A stretch of DNA of 41,786 nt from Actinomycetota bacterium (GTDB lineage: Bacteria > Actinomycetota > Actinomycetes > S36-B12): assembly GCA_016870195.1 (NCBI GenBank), contig VGCC01000016.1, forward strand, positions 1 to 41,786, given 5' to 3'. Shown here piece by piece: positions 7,441 through 15,491 of the stretch. The translations under genes and the position numbers were made by a program. Positions within the stretch are counted from its first letter, which is position 1. Each line of letters begins with the position of its first letter. The notes beneath the pieces were generated by a model that saw only the letters and a list, made by a program, of their open reading frames with translations, was not told the DNA's origin and made no database searches.

Positions 7441-7968
7441 ATGGCAAACGCAAAGGTAATCACCCTTGACCATGTGGCGGTCATGGTGTCGGATCTGGAG
7501 CGCTCCCTGCGCTTCTACCACGACCTACTGGGGTTGGACTTCGTCGCATCAGAAGAGCACGAGGACGGCCCGATCTCGATGATGACGGCTCTCCCGGGCG
7601 TGCACATGCGCGAGTATCGGCTGCGCCCTGCCGGCGGAGTGAACGGCCACGCGCGGGTGGCGGGTCAGGGATTCACGGTGGACCTCATCCAGTGGATCGC
7701 ACCGGAAAGCCCCACGGATCGCTACCCGATCAACCACGTCCCCAGTTCCCATATCTGCTTCGGTGTCGAGAGCGTTCCCGCGACCTACGACATGCTCGTC
7801 GAGGCAGGCGTGGAGGTCGTGAGCCCACCCGTGCGGTTCGACGGTGAAGGCGAGTGGCACGTGCTGTTCCTCTACGACCCGGATGGCAACCTCATCGAGC
7901 TCAACGAAATCGGCACGGGCACGCAGCACGAGCACAAGTCGAAGATGCACTCCTGGAGCCGGTACTAG
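7441..7968 (+). CDS. VOC-superfamily (glyoxalase/dioxygenase fold) protein
   Basis: 175 aa with a strong AAGGAGG ribosome site 7 bases before ATG 7441. Two beta-alpha-beta-beta-beta halves are visible: ITLDHVAVMVSDLERSLRFYHDLLGL at the start and SSHICFGVES...LYDPDGNLIELNE at the end. His and Glu residues at the usual places (LDHVAV, NHVPSSHICF, NLIELNE) could bind a divalent metal. The superfamily includes glyoxalase I, ring-cleaving dioxygenases, epimerases and resistance proteins, so the reaction cannot be named. Lies between the P450 and the Gfo/Idh/MocA gene in an apparent operon. Confidence 0.85.
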   Translation: MANAKVITLDHVAVMVSDLERSLRFYHDLLGLDFVASEEHEDGPISMMTALPGVHMREYRLRPAGGVNGHARVAGQGFTVDLIQWIAPESPTDRYPINHVPSSHICFGVESVPATYDMLVEAGVEVVSPPVRFDGEGEWHVLFLYDPDGNLIELNEIGTGTQHEHKSKMHSWSRY

Positions 7969-7974
7969 ACCGAC

Positions 7975-9015
7975 ATGTCCGCATCCCAGCGACCAATGAT
8001 GGGCATCGTCGGGACGGGCGAGAACGCCCGCGACCACGCCGCCGCGTGCCGTGCGCTCTCGGCTGACCTCGTGGCCATCTGCGATATCTCGGCCGAGGCC
8101 CTCGAGCGCTTCGGGAACGAATTCGACTGCGCGAACCGCTACCAGTCACTCGAATCGTTACTCGACGCGCATCACCTCGATGTCCTGATCATCTCCACCT
8201 GGGGTCCGCACCACGCCCCGCTCGCCCTTCAGGCGATGGACAGCGGTCGGATCCGTGCGGTCCTGGTGGAGAAACCGATGGCGATGAACGCGGCGGAGGC
8301 AGTGGAGATGGTGAATCGGTCCCGCGAGACCGGCACCCTGCTGGTTGAGGGGTTCAAGTGGCGGTACGACCCCCAACACCATGCAGCCTTCGAACTGCTG
8401 GCGTCCGGCCGGATCGGAGCTGTGCGATCCGTGCACGGTGCGTTCTCAGCGCCGCTGGCCGGACGCGCGGGAGCGGATAACTGGCGCTTCGACCCAGCCC
8501 GCGGTGGTGGGTCGCTCTATGACACTGCCAGTTATCTCGTGCACTTCGCCCGCGCCGCCATGAATGGGGATCCGATCTCGGTCATGGCCGTTACACCGGA
8601 TGCCACCGAGGGCGGTGCCGAATTGAGTGCGGCGATGATCCTGGAGTTCGACGAGGGTCGGGTCGCGTTGCTGCAATCCAGCTACACCCAGGCCTACCAC
8701 CAGTCCGTAACGGTGATCGGGACCGAGGGCTACCTCAGGTACGTGATCCCCTTCGATTCACGGAGTAGTCGAGATGCAGAGTTCGTCACCACGCCACCGT
8801 TGGCCGCCCGGATCGACATCTACGGCAATGACTTCAGCCTCGAGACTCTGGAGTTCCCGCCGTGCAATCAGTTCGAGGCGCAATTGACGGCCGTGTTCGA
8901 CGCGCTGCGTACAGGTGGGCAGGTGCCGGCCTCCGGTGAATTCGCCGTGGGGAGCATGGCAACCCTGGATGCGCTGCGCACATCGATTGCCAGCGGGCGG
9001 AAGGTGGCGCTATGA
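7975..9015 (+). CDS. Gfo/Idh/MocA-family NAD(P)-dependent oxidoreductase
   Basis: 346 aa. N-terminal Rossmann fold (GIVGTGENARDHAAACRAL), the EKPMAMN motif carrying the catalytic lysine, and a C-terminal domain with GGGSLYDTASYLVHFA, where the usual active-site Asp/His pattern lies. The family oxidises or reduces sugars, inositols and related alcohols. Its stop overlaps the start of the GntR regulator by 4 bases, and it follows the VOC gene by 6 bases, so all are probably made together. The P450 neighbour suggests a non-sugar or glycosylated substrate is also possible. Confidence 0.88.
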   Translation: MSASQRPMMGIVGTGENARDHAAACRALSADLVAICDISAEALERFGNEFDCANRYQSLESLLDAHHLDVLIISTWGPHHAPLALQAMDSGRIRAVLVEKPMAMNAAEAVEMVNRSRETGTLLVEGFKWRYDPQHHAAFELLASGRIGAVRSVHGAFSAPLAGRAGADNWRFDPARGGGSLYDTASYLVHFARAAMNGDPISVMAVTPDATEGGAELSAAMILEFDEGRVALLQSSYTQAYHQSVTVIGTEGYLRYVIPFDSRSSRDAEFVTTPPLAARIDIYGNDFSLETLEFPPCNQFEAQLTAVFDALRTGGQVPASGEFAVGSMATLDALRTSIASGRKVAL

Positions 9016-9710
9016 GCGAGATGGCGGCACCGGACAGGAGTTCGGATCTGGATCAGCGCTCGCTGCGCGACCAACTTATCGACTCCCTGCGCACGAGGAT
9101 CGTGTCGTCCGAGTTGGCTCGGGGAGAGCGACTCGATCTCCCTCAGATCGCTCGGGATTACGAGGTCAGTCCGATCCCGGTGCGCGAGGCCCTGATCGTT
9201 CTCGAATCCGAAGGGGTCGTGACCACGCGCGCACGGCGAGGGGTCTTCGTGGCAGAGCTATCCGCGGAAGACCTCATCGAGATCTACCAGGTGCGCGAGG
9301 CCATCGAGGTGCAGGCCGTCGAGCTGTTGATTGGTTCAGGCGATAGTGCCGTGGAGGGTGTCCTTTCGGAGACCCTGGCCGAGCTGGACGCATGCTGGGA
9401 GCGTGGCGACCACGATGCCGCTGTGCGCGTGGACATGCAGCTGCACTGCCTCCTCTCGGCGATGTCGGGTAATGGACGCCTAGCCCGAATGGCGCAGATG
9501 ATGGCTAACCAGACCCTGCTGCACCTGGTACCCGTGGAGGAATCGCAGGGAGCCCTGCGGAGACGCCCGGCAGACCATTTCCACTCCGACATCGTGCGCG
9601 CGGTAGTCCAGCGTGATGTCGAATCGGCTCGGAAGGCGATCCGCGAGCACTACGCATGGTCACGCGAGCGGCTGGTGGACCCGGCCTTGGGTGTTTGGCA
9701 GGCACATTGA
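9012..9710 (+). CDS. GntR-family transcriptional regulator (FCD/FadR subfamily)
   Basis: 232 aa. A winged helix-turn-helix at about residues 18-80 (LRDQLIDSLRTRIVSSELARGERL...VSPIPVREALIVLESEGVV) is followed by an all-helical FCD effector domain. In the FCD part, an Asp and three His residues (VDMQLH, DHFHSD, IREHYAW) fit the usual metal/ligand site. FCD regulators sense organic acids or sugar acids and usually repress the neighbouring catabolic genes, here the P450-VOC-oxidoreductase set. ATG overlaps the upstream TGA by 4 bases. The downstream mutY gene converges 2 bases away. Confidence 0.9.
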   Translation: MSEMAAPDRSSDLDQRSLRDQLIDSLRTRIVSSELARGERLDLPQIARDYEVSPIPVREALIVLESEGVVTTRARRGVFVAELSAEDLIEIYQVREAIEVQAVELLIGSGDSAVEGVLSETLAELDACWERGDHDAAVRVDMQLHCLLSAMSGNGRLARMAQMMANQTLLHLVPVEESQGALRRRPADHFHSDIVRAVVQRDVESARKAIREHYAWSRERLVDPALGVWQAH

Positions 9711-9712
9711 GG

Positions 9713-10585
9713 CTAGGGAAGGTGCAGGTGACGGCCGGTTGTGGCGATGAGGCCATCGGCGAGGAGTGAATCTCGTGCGCGGATGTGTTGTTCGGGGTTC
9801 GTGGCGTCTTTCTCGAGTGCTGCTGCGGTGAGTGTGTCGTGGGCGCGAAGCAGGGCGAGTATGCGTCCGCGTTCCTGACGGTCACTGCCGGTGTAGGTGG
9901 GTTGGCGTCGCGTGGTGTGTGTGGATTTCGGTTGTCCCGCGGTGTTCCAGGCGCAGGTGTCGGTGAGTGGGCATGCGGTGCACTGCGGGTTTGTGGTGGT
10001 GCAGAGCACGGCGCCGAGTTCCATGCTGGCCGCGGCCCAGGTGCTCGCGGCGTGGGGAGTGGTGGGCACGAGTGAGTCGGCGAGGGCGCGCTCGATCGTG
10101 GTGAGGTGCGCGGGTGGGTGTTGCTCGCCCCGCCAGGCGCGGGAGATGACGCGTCGGACGTTGACGTCGAGAACCGTGGTGCGCTTGTGAAAGGCGAAGG
10201 CGAGGACAGCGTTGGCGGTGTAGTCGCCGACCCCGGGGAGGGCGATCAGGTTCTCGTAGGTGTCCGGAACCTCACCCCCGTAGGCGTTGCTGATCGTGCG
10301 GGCGGCTTCGTGCAGGCGGGTGGCCCGCCGCGGGTAGCCCAGGGTGCCCCAGGCGCGGATGACCGCGGCCGGGGTTGCGTGGGCCAGGCCCGCAGGCGTG
10401 GGCCAACAGTCCATCCAGGTGGTCCAGTAGGGGATAACCCGGGGGACCGGAGTCTGCTGAAGCATGAATTCACTCACCAGAACCCCCCAGGGAGTGGTGC
10501 TCCGCCAGGGGAGATCCCGCGCGTGGGCGCGGTACCAGCGGTTCACCACGGCCGTGCTGGGGCTGCCCACGGGGCATGGTTGCAC
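9713..10585 (-). CDS. mutY: A/G-specific adenine glycosylase MutY
   Basis: 290 aa. The enzyme removes adenine mispaired with 8-oxoguanine in base-excision repair. Visible: SEFMLQQTPV with catalytic Glu39, the helix-hairpin-helix LPGVGDYTANAV, the catalytic Asp in VLDVNVRR, and the 4Fe-4S loop C-x6-C-x2-C-x5-C. It stops after a short C-terminal extension, without the full MutT-like domain of longer MutY proteins, as is common in actinobacteria. GTG start; it diverges from the membrane-anchored protein at 10625 and is convergent with the GntR gene. Confidence 0.95.
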   Translation of the reverse strand: MQPCPVGSPSTAVVNRWYRAHARDLPWRSTTPWGVLVSEFMLQQTPVPRVIPYWTTWMDCWPTPAGLAHATPAAVIRAWGTLGYPRRATRLHEAARTISNAYGGEVPDTYENLIALPGVGDYTANAVLAFAFHKRTTVLDVNVRRVISRAWRGEQHPPAHLTTIERALADSLVPTTPHAASTWAAASMELGAVLCTTTNPQCTACPLTDTCAWNTAGQPKSTHTTRRQPTYTGSDRQERGRILALLRAHDTLTAAALEKDATNPEQHIRARDSLLADGLIATTGRHLHLP

Positions 10586-10624
10586 GGGGGCCCGGTTCCG
10601 GGTCCGCAGGTACCGTGGGGTCGC

Positions 10625-11284
10625 ATGAGCCTTATCCGCCCCTCGGGTCGCGAGCCCTCGAGCGTGTATTGGATGAGGCGCGGGGCGGTTTTGGTCGTCC
10701 TCATCACCATCGTCACGATTCTCGTGTGGTTCCTCACCGGCCGCGGTGGCGGGGAGCAGGTCGCGGAGGTGGCCCCGACGGAAACGCCGACGGTGGTCGA
10801 CGGGATCGGCGCAGATGGGGCGGTCGAGACGCTGCCGGCCGGTCCCCAGGAGTGCGCGGATTCCAACATCGTCGTGCGGGCCCGCGCCGTGAAGAAGAAC
10901 TACGTCTTTGGCGACTCACCCGAGATGACCCTGGTGATCAAGAACCGAGGAACCGCCCCCTGCATACGCGATGTCGGCCCGAAGGCCAACGAGATCGAGA
11001 TCCAATCCGGTGGGTATCACGTGTGGTCATCCGATGACTGCAGCGCGGGCAAGAAGAGCAAGACGGTCACCATGCAACCGGGAGAGACGTACGCGGCGAC
11101 ACTGACCTGGAACGGCAGGCGCAGCCAGAAGGGATGCCCGGACCCGAAGGGTGCCCGGGCCAAGCCCGGTGCCTACCAGGTCATCGGACGCAACGGCGAT
11201 GTGGTGAGCGAGGAGCGGCGGTTCTCGATCAGTCCGCGCCAGGCCCCGCAGGAAGAAGCCGCGGAGGACGCCGCCCCCGAGTGA
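10625..11284 (+). CDS. Membrane-anchored extracytoplasmic protein of unknown function
   Basis: 219 aa from ATG 10625. A short basic N-terminus (SLIRPSGREPSSVYWMRR) precedes one membrane helix (about residues 19-38), then a Thr/Glu-rich linker and an extracellular beta-rich domain with four cysteines (CADSN, APCIRD, DDCSAG, KGCPDP), likely two disulfides, and a Glu/Ala/Pro tail. The pattern NRGTAPCIRDVG...QPGETYAATLTW resembles DUF4232-type beta-sandwich domains found on actinobacterial surface proteins; I make this link with low certainty. It faces away from mutY. Confidence 0.75.
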   Translation: MSLIRPSGREPSSVYWMRRGAVLVVLITIVTILVWFLTGRGGGEQVAEVAPTETPTVVDGIGADGAVETLPAGPQECADSNIVVRARAVKKNYVFGDSPEMTLVIKNRGTAPCIRDVGPKANEIEIQSGGYHVWSSDDCSAGKKSKTVTMQPGETYAATLTWNGRRSQKGCPDPKGARAKPGAYQVIGRNGDVVSEERRFSISPRQAPQEEAAEDAAPE

Positions 11285-11288
11285 GGTC

Positions 11289-11317
11289 TTGACACCCGAG
11301 TCTGATGATATCAGAAT
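11289..11317 (+). promoter_or_regulatory. Promoter and operator of the FitA/VapB-FitB/VapC pair
   Basis: TTGACA at 11289-11294 is followed after 17 bases by CAGAAT (11312-11317). Seven bases later comes the GTG start at 11324, so the mRNA is probably leaderless. TCTGATGATATCAGA (11301-11315), with 6-bp arms, lies between and overlaps the -10, a good site for repression by the ribbon-helix-helix antitoxin. Confidence 0.6.
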
Positions 11318-11323
11318 GATAGT

Positions 11324-11563
11324 GTGACCGATTTGTTGATCCGGGATGTCCCCCCCGACGTTCACGAGGCCTTGAAGGCCGGTGCCGAACGCAGTGGTCA
11401 ATCACTGCAGCAGTACGTGCGTGGTCGGCTGGTCGAGGCCGCGCAGCGTTCGCAGATCGAGTCCCTCTTCGCGGAGTTCTTGACCGCGCACGGCGTGGTC
11501 GATGTCGAAGCCGCGGTGGCCGACGTGCGGGCGGAACGGATCGCCCGTGACCGTCGTCGTTGA
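11324..11563 (+). CDS. FitA/VapB-type ribbon-helix-helix antitoxin
   Basis: 79 aa, GTG start that may be the first mRNA base. The N-terminal MTDLLIRDVPPDVHEALK...AERSGQSLQQYVRGRL is a typical FitA-like ribbon-helix-helix DNA-binding domain; the acidic/basic C-terminal tail would wrap the toxin. It overlaps the toxin gene by 17 bases. Expected to bind the dyad at 11301-11315 and to block the PIN-domain nuclease encoded next. Confidence 0.88.
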   Translation: MTDLLIRDVPPDVHEALKAGAERSGQSLQQYVRGRLVEAAQRSQIESLFAEFLTAHGVVDVEAAVADVRAERIARDRRR

Positions 11564-11960
11564 CGCCTCCGCCATCGTCGAGATCGCCCTCGACGGCGAT
11601 ACACCCCGCCGCAGGGCAGTTCTCGACGTTCTGCGTGCGGATCCGGTGTGGGTGGTCCCGGAATACACCGACATCGAGGTAATCAGCGCGGTGGGCCGTG
11701 GAGTTGCGCGCGGGAGTGCGCGCGGGGGCTTGCGTTCCGCTGAAGCCCGGGATGTGCTGCGGTTGGTGGCGGCGATGCCGTTCACGCGTGTGGACGTGCG
11801 CACGGTGACCGATCGGATCCTGGAGTTAATGGACAACCATTCCGCCTACGACGCGGGATACATCGCCGTGGCCGAGCGAGTGGGTGCGCGGGTGCTGACC
11901 CTTGATCGTGGGATGGCCGCCAGCCCGGTCGCCCGGTGCGAATTCGTGCACCTGGACTAG
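11547..11960 (+). CDS. vapC: VapC/FitB-type PIN-domain ribonuclease toxin
   Basis: 137 aa from GTG 11547. PIN-domain acidic residues are in place: VVVDASAIVE (first Asp), YTDIEVISA (Glu), and HSAYDAGYIAVAE (Asp), with a final LTLDRGM. Such toxins cut specific RNAs when freed from the antitoxin. The start lies inside the antitoxin gene, indicating translational coupling. The 3' end overlaps the convergent radA gene by 4 bases. Confidence 0.92.
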   Translation: MTVVVDASAIVEIALDGDTPRRRAVLDVLRADPVWVVPEYTDIEVISAVGRGVARGSARGGLRSAEARDVLRLVAAMPFTRVDVRTVTDRILELMDNHSAYDAGYIAVAERVGARVLTLDRGMAASPVARCEFVHLD

Positions 11961-13333
11961 AACTGAGGTTCGGGCTCGTGCGTGCTACGCGCGGCGGTGA
12001 TCGCCTCGGCGATGGTGCGCACCTGCCGGATTTTCATGCCCTTCGGCGCCTGTACCTTCTTGTCCGTGGCGGGGATGATCGCATCGGTGAAACCGAGGCG
12101 CGCGGCCTCGGAGAGTCGGCGGTCGAGGGAGGTGATCGGGCGCAACTCACCGGAGAGGCCGAGTTCGCCGAGCACCACGAGGTTCGCCGGGAGCGGGGTG
12201 TCGCGCACGCTGCTGACGATCGCGAGCGCGGTGGCCAGGTCCGTGGCGGGTTCGGTGAGTTTGACCCCGCCTACCGTGGCGACGAAGCAATCCGCGGTTG
12301 AGGTCTTGATCTGCGCGCGGCGCTCGAGGATTCCCAGCAGCATCGCGGTGCGCGCGGAGTCCAGGCCGCTCGTGACGCGGCGCGGCTGCGGTGCGTTGGT
12401 GGGTGCGATGAGTGCTTGCACCTCCGCGATGAGCGGACGCCGGCCTTCCATCGCGACCGTGACAGCGGTGCCTGAAGCTGGATTCTGCCGGTTGCCCAGG
12501 AACAATCCGCTCGGGTCGGCGAGTCCCTCGATCCCGGATTCGGTGAGTTCGAAACAACCGATCTCATCCGCGGGTCCGTACCTGTTCTTTACCGCGCGCA
12601 CCAGGCGCAGCGGGCCGTGGCGGTCGCCCTCGAAGTGGAGGACGACATCGACCAGGTGCTCGAGTGCGCGCGGACCGGCCACCGACCCGTCCTTGGTCAC
12701 GTGACCGACGATGACGGTGGTCATCCCGCGGTCCTTCGCCGTAGCGATGAGGGAGGCCGCTACTTCCTTGACTTGCGTGACGCCACCACCGACACCGTCG
12801 ACCTCACCGCTGGTGATCGTCTGCACCGAATCCACGACGAGAAGCGACGGGTTCACCTTCTCCACCTGCGCGAGCGCGGAGCCGAGATCGGTCTCTGCGG
12901 CTAGATACAGGGTGTCGGCGAGCGCGTCGATGCGCTCGGCGCGCAGGCGCACCTGCGCCGCCGATTCCTCGCCGGTGAGATACAGGGCGGTGTTGTTGGC
13001 GCTGGCCCACCGGTGCGCGACCGCGAGCAGCAGGGTGGACTTCCCGACCCCGGGCTCACCGGCGAGCAGGAGCACCGCACCGGGAACGAACCCGCCACCG
13101 AGCACCCGGTCGAACTCCGGGATCCCGGTGCTGCGCGCCGCAGCGCTCGTGACGTCAATCTGGCCGATGGGAACGGCGGGGGCGGTGGTGGCCGTGGCTT
13201 TCGTGGTGGTGGGCCGGGCCGCACCCACCTCCTCGACCGTGCCCCAGGCCTGGCACTCCCCGCATCGACCCACCCACTTCGCCGCCGTCCAGCCGCACTC
13301 GGCGCAGCGGTAGGTGGCGGTGGGCTTGGCCAT
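11957..13333 (-). CDS. radA: DNA repair protein RadA
   Basis: 458 aa, normal length. N-terminal zinc finger with CAECGW and CGEC, RecA-like ATPase with Walker A GEPGVGKSTLL and the RadA-specific KNRYGPADEIG motif, then a Lon-protease-like C-terminal domain (GLDSARTAMLLGILERR, DCFVATVGGVKLTEPATDLA). RadA helps branch migration and processing of recombination intermediates. Starts 2 bases after the upstream Cys-rich gene on the same strand, so the two form an operon. Confidence 0.97.
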   Translation of the reverse strand: MAKPTATYRCAECGWTAAKWVGRCGECQAWGTVEEVGAARPTTTKATATTAPAVPIGQIDVTSAAARSTGIPEFDRVLGGGFVPGAVLLLAGEPGVGKSTLLLAVAHRWASANNTALYLTGEESAAQVRLRAERIDALADTLYLAAETDLGSALAQVEKVNPSLLVVDSVQTITSGEVDGVGGGVTQVKEVAASLIATAKDRGMTTVIVGHVTKDGSVAGPRALEHLVDVVLHFEGDRHGPLRLVRAVKNRYGPADEIGCFELTESGIEGLADPSGLFLGNRQNPASGTAVTVAMEGRRPLIAEVQALIAPTNAPQPRRVTSGLDSARTAMLLGILERRAQIKTSTADCFVATVGGVKLTEPATDLATALAIVSSVRDTPLPANLVVLGELGLSGELRPITSLDRRLSEAARLGFTDAIIPATDKKVQAPKGMKIRQVRTIAEAITAARSTHEPEPQF

Positions 13334-13335
13334 GG

Positions 13336-14094
13336 TTACCGGGGATCGGCAGGGTGGGGAGAGAGCCCGATATCGGTGGGGCGCTTCGCGAGGGTCTTGT
13401 CGCGCTCCTCGCAGATACCGACGAGGACGTTGTAGGCGTCCGTGCCAATGAGCGCGACGAGTTCGTCGCGGTTGGACAGGTAGACCGGCTTCGACCCGAC
13501 GTGGGCTTCGGTGTTCCCGGAGCAGTACCAGTTCAGGTCGTGGCCGCCTTCACCCCAGGCGCGGCGGTCGAACTCCCCGATCACGATGACGTCGCGCTCG
13601 GTGTCGTCGTCGTACTTCTGCTTCTCGTAGGCCCGGCGGATGGGCAGCTGCCAACAGACGTCGGGCTTGGTCTCGACGAAGGAGACACCCTCCTGGGCGG
13701 CGAGGTGATGCAGGGCGCAGCCGTAGCCACCGGGGAAGTCCTTGGAGTTGTGGAAGATGCAGGCCCCGTTGACCACGCGGGTCTTGTTCGCCCCGTCCTC
13801 CTTCTCCGTCCACCCCTTCTTCTCGGACTTGGCCTTGTTCTCCCAGAGCTCGTCGGTGAGCTTCGCCACCCACTTCTTCACGCGCTTCTCGTCAGCCTTC
13901 TCCGAGAAGTGGGCACCGTGGGCGCAGCAACCGGCATCCGGACTCTTCTTGACGATCCCCTTGCACCCGTTGCCGAAGATGCAGGTCCAGCGCGAGGTCA
14001 GCCAGGTCAGATCCGCGCGGATGAGATTCGTGTTGTCGGCCGGGTCCACGAACTCCGCCCACTGTCGCGGGAAATCCAGGGGCACCTCCGGCAC
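13336..14094 (-). CDS. Cys-rich protein, possibly of the YkgJ-like metal-binding type
   Basis: 252 aa, cytoplasmic. Cysteines are arranged CIFGNGC...AGCCAHG in the first third and GACIFHN...GYGCALHH...KPDVCWQLP in the middle, which resembles the C-x2-5-C, CC, GC-x-(L/H), KPxxC pattern of YkgJ-like (Zn/Fe chelate) proteins. A Lys/Glu-rich segment lies between. The role is not known; the cysteines suggest a bound iron-sulfur cluster or zinc. It is the first gene of an operon with radA, which suggests a conserved link with DNA metabolism that I cannot specify. Confidence 0.75.
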   Translation of the reverse strand: MPEVPLDFPRQWAEFVDPADNTNLIRADLTWLTSRWTCIFGNGCKGIVKKSPDAGCCAHGAHFSEKADEKRVKKWVAKLTDELWENKAKSEKKGWTEKEDGANKTRVVNGACIFHNSKDFPGGYGCALHHLAAQEGVSFVETKPDVCWQLPIRRAYEKQKYDDDTERDVIVIGEFDRRAWGEGGHDLNWYCSGNTEAHVGSKPVYLSNRDELVALIGTDAYNVLVGICEERDKTLAKRPTDIGLSPHPADPR

Positions 14095-14175
14095 GGGGCA
14101 ACCCTAGGCCGGATGGGTGACGGTCGTCGCTCGTGGGGCCGACCACGGGGTGCGCATCCGCAGTAGCGTCTGCCC

Positions 14176-15108
14176 ATGCGGTTGGGAGTCCTCGACATCG
14201 GCTCCAACACCGTCCACCTCCTCATCGTCGACGCGCACTACGGCGCGGCACCGATCCCCGCGTCGAAGCGCAAGGTGCAACTGCGCCTGGCCCAGCACAT
14301 CGGACCCACGGGCGCGATCGACCAAGCCCTCGTGGCGGAGTTGATCGCGTTCATCCAGGAGAGCCAGTCCTTCGCCGAGGACATGGGAGTCACGGAGTTG
14401 ATGGCCTTCGCCACCTCGGCGATCCGCGAGGCGCGAAACGGTGCGCATGTGCTGTCCCAGGTGCGCGCCGCAACGGGACTTTCGATTGCAGTGCTCTCGG
14501 GTGACGAGGAGGCGCGGTTGACCTTCCTCGCCGTGCGGCGCTGGTTCGGGTGGTCATCGGGGCGGTTGCTCGTGATGGATATCGGCGGTGGGTCCCTGGA
14601 GTTGGCTTCGGGAACGGACGAGGAGCCCGATGCCGCGGTTTCGCTCGAGTTGGGTGCCGGGCGCATGACCCGTGAGTTCCTGCACTCGGATCCCGTGCGC
14701 TCCGAGGAGATGCGCGCTCTACGCAAACATGCACGTGCATCGGTAGGAGATGTGGTGGGGCTCCTGCGTCGGGTCGGGGATCCGCGGTTGGCGGCAGCGA
14801 CATCGAAGACCTTCAAGCAGCTGGCCCGCATCGCCGGCGCACCGCCCGAAGCCGAGGGTGCCTACGCACGTCGCACCCTGAAGTACTCGGATGTCCGCGA
14901 TCTGGTCACGCTCTTGTCCTCGAAGACCGTGGCCGAGCGCACCAAACTCCCCGGAGTCTCCGTCGGGCGCGCGGGTCAATTGCTCGCGGGCGCGATTGTG
15001 GCAGAGGCCGCGATGGATCTGCTCTCCATCGAGGAGTTGGCTGTGTGTCCGTGGGCCTTGCGTGAGGGAGTTATCCTCCGACACATGGACGGATTGCCCC
15101 GGGGCTGA
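14176..15108 (+). CDS. Ppx/GppA-family phosphatase
   Basis: 310 aa, the short two-domain form. Actin-like ATPase fold motifs: [17 protein letters not shown] (phosphate 1), [12 protein letters not shown], the [11 protein letters not shown] segment and the phosphate 2 loop [14 protein letters not shown]. These proteins degrade inorganic polyphosphate from the end or hydrolyse pppGpp; the short form is typical of actinobacteria. It starts a plus-strand run with a GroES-like protein, a sulfotransferase and an FAD oxidoreductase, the first gap being 2 bases. Confidence 0.92.
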   Translation: MRLGVLDIGSNTVHLLIVDAHYGAAPIPASKRKVQLRLAQHIGPTGAIDQALVAELIAFIQESQSFAEDMGVTELMAFATSAIREARNGAHVLSQVRAATGLSIAVLSGDEEARLTFLAVRRWFGWSSGRLLVMDIGGGSLELASGTDEEPDAAVSLELGAGRMTREFLHSDPVRSEEMRALRKHARASVGDVVGLLRRVGDPRLAAATSKTFKQLARIAGAPPEAEGAYARRTLKYSDVRDLVTLLSSKTVAERTKLPGVSVGRAGQLLAGAIVAEAAMDLLSIEELAVCPWALREGVILRHMDGLPRG

Positions 15109-15110
15109 CG

Positions 15111-15482
15111 GTGGCGATCATTTCCGAGTCGATCGAGCAACATCCGGACATGCGTCCCGGTGCCGATGGTTCCGTCCCGATCAAACTCCTGCACGACCGT
15201 GTGCTGGTGCGCGAGGGTGGCGCAGATGGCGAGCGTCGGTCCAGCGGCGGGATCGTCATCCCGGCCACGGCGCAGGTGGGGCGCAGGCTCTCCTGGGCAC
15301 GTGTGGTTGCGGTCGGTCCGAATGTGCGCACCGTGGAAGTGGGTGACAAGGTCCTGTTCGAACCCGAGGACCGGGGCCAGGTCGAGCTCCAAGGAATCGA
15401 CTACGTCCTGTTGCGTGAACGTGACCTGCACGCCGTCGCAGCCGAGCGGCACAGCACTGCCGGCACAGGCCTCTACCTGTAG
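15111..15482 (+). CDS. GroES-like co-chaperonin family protein
   Basis: 123 aa from GTG 15111. After a 20-residue extension the GroES fold is seen: PIKLLHDRVLVRE, the mobile-loop region SSGGIVIP, then WARVVAVGPNVRTVEVGDKVLFEP and YVLLRERDLHAV. It is a second, divergent GroES-type protein, not linked to a groEL gene here. It may partner a chaperonin elsewhere or have another role; actinobacteria often carry such a copy. C-terminal extension of about 14 residues is unusual for groES. Confidence 0.82.
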   Translation: MAIISESIEQHPDMRPGADGSVPIKLLHDRVLVREGGADGERRSSGGIVIPATAQVGRRLSWARVVAVGPNVRTVEVGDKVLFEPEDRGQVELQGIDYVLLRERDLHAVAAERHSTAGTGLYL

Positions 15483-15491
15483 TTTCCCAAC

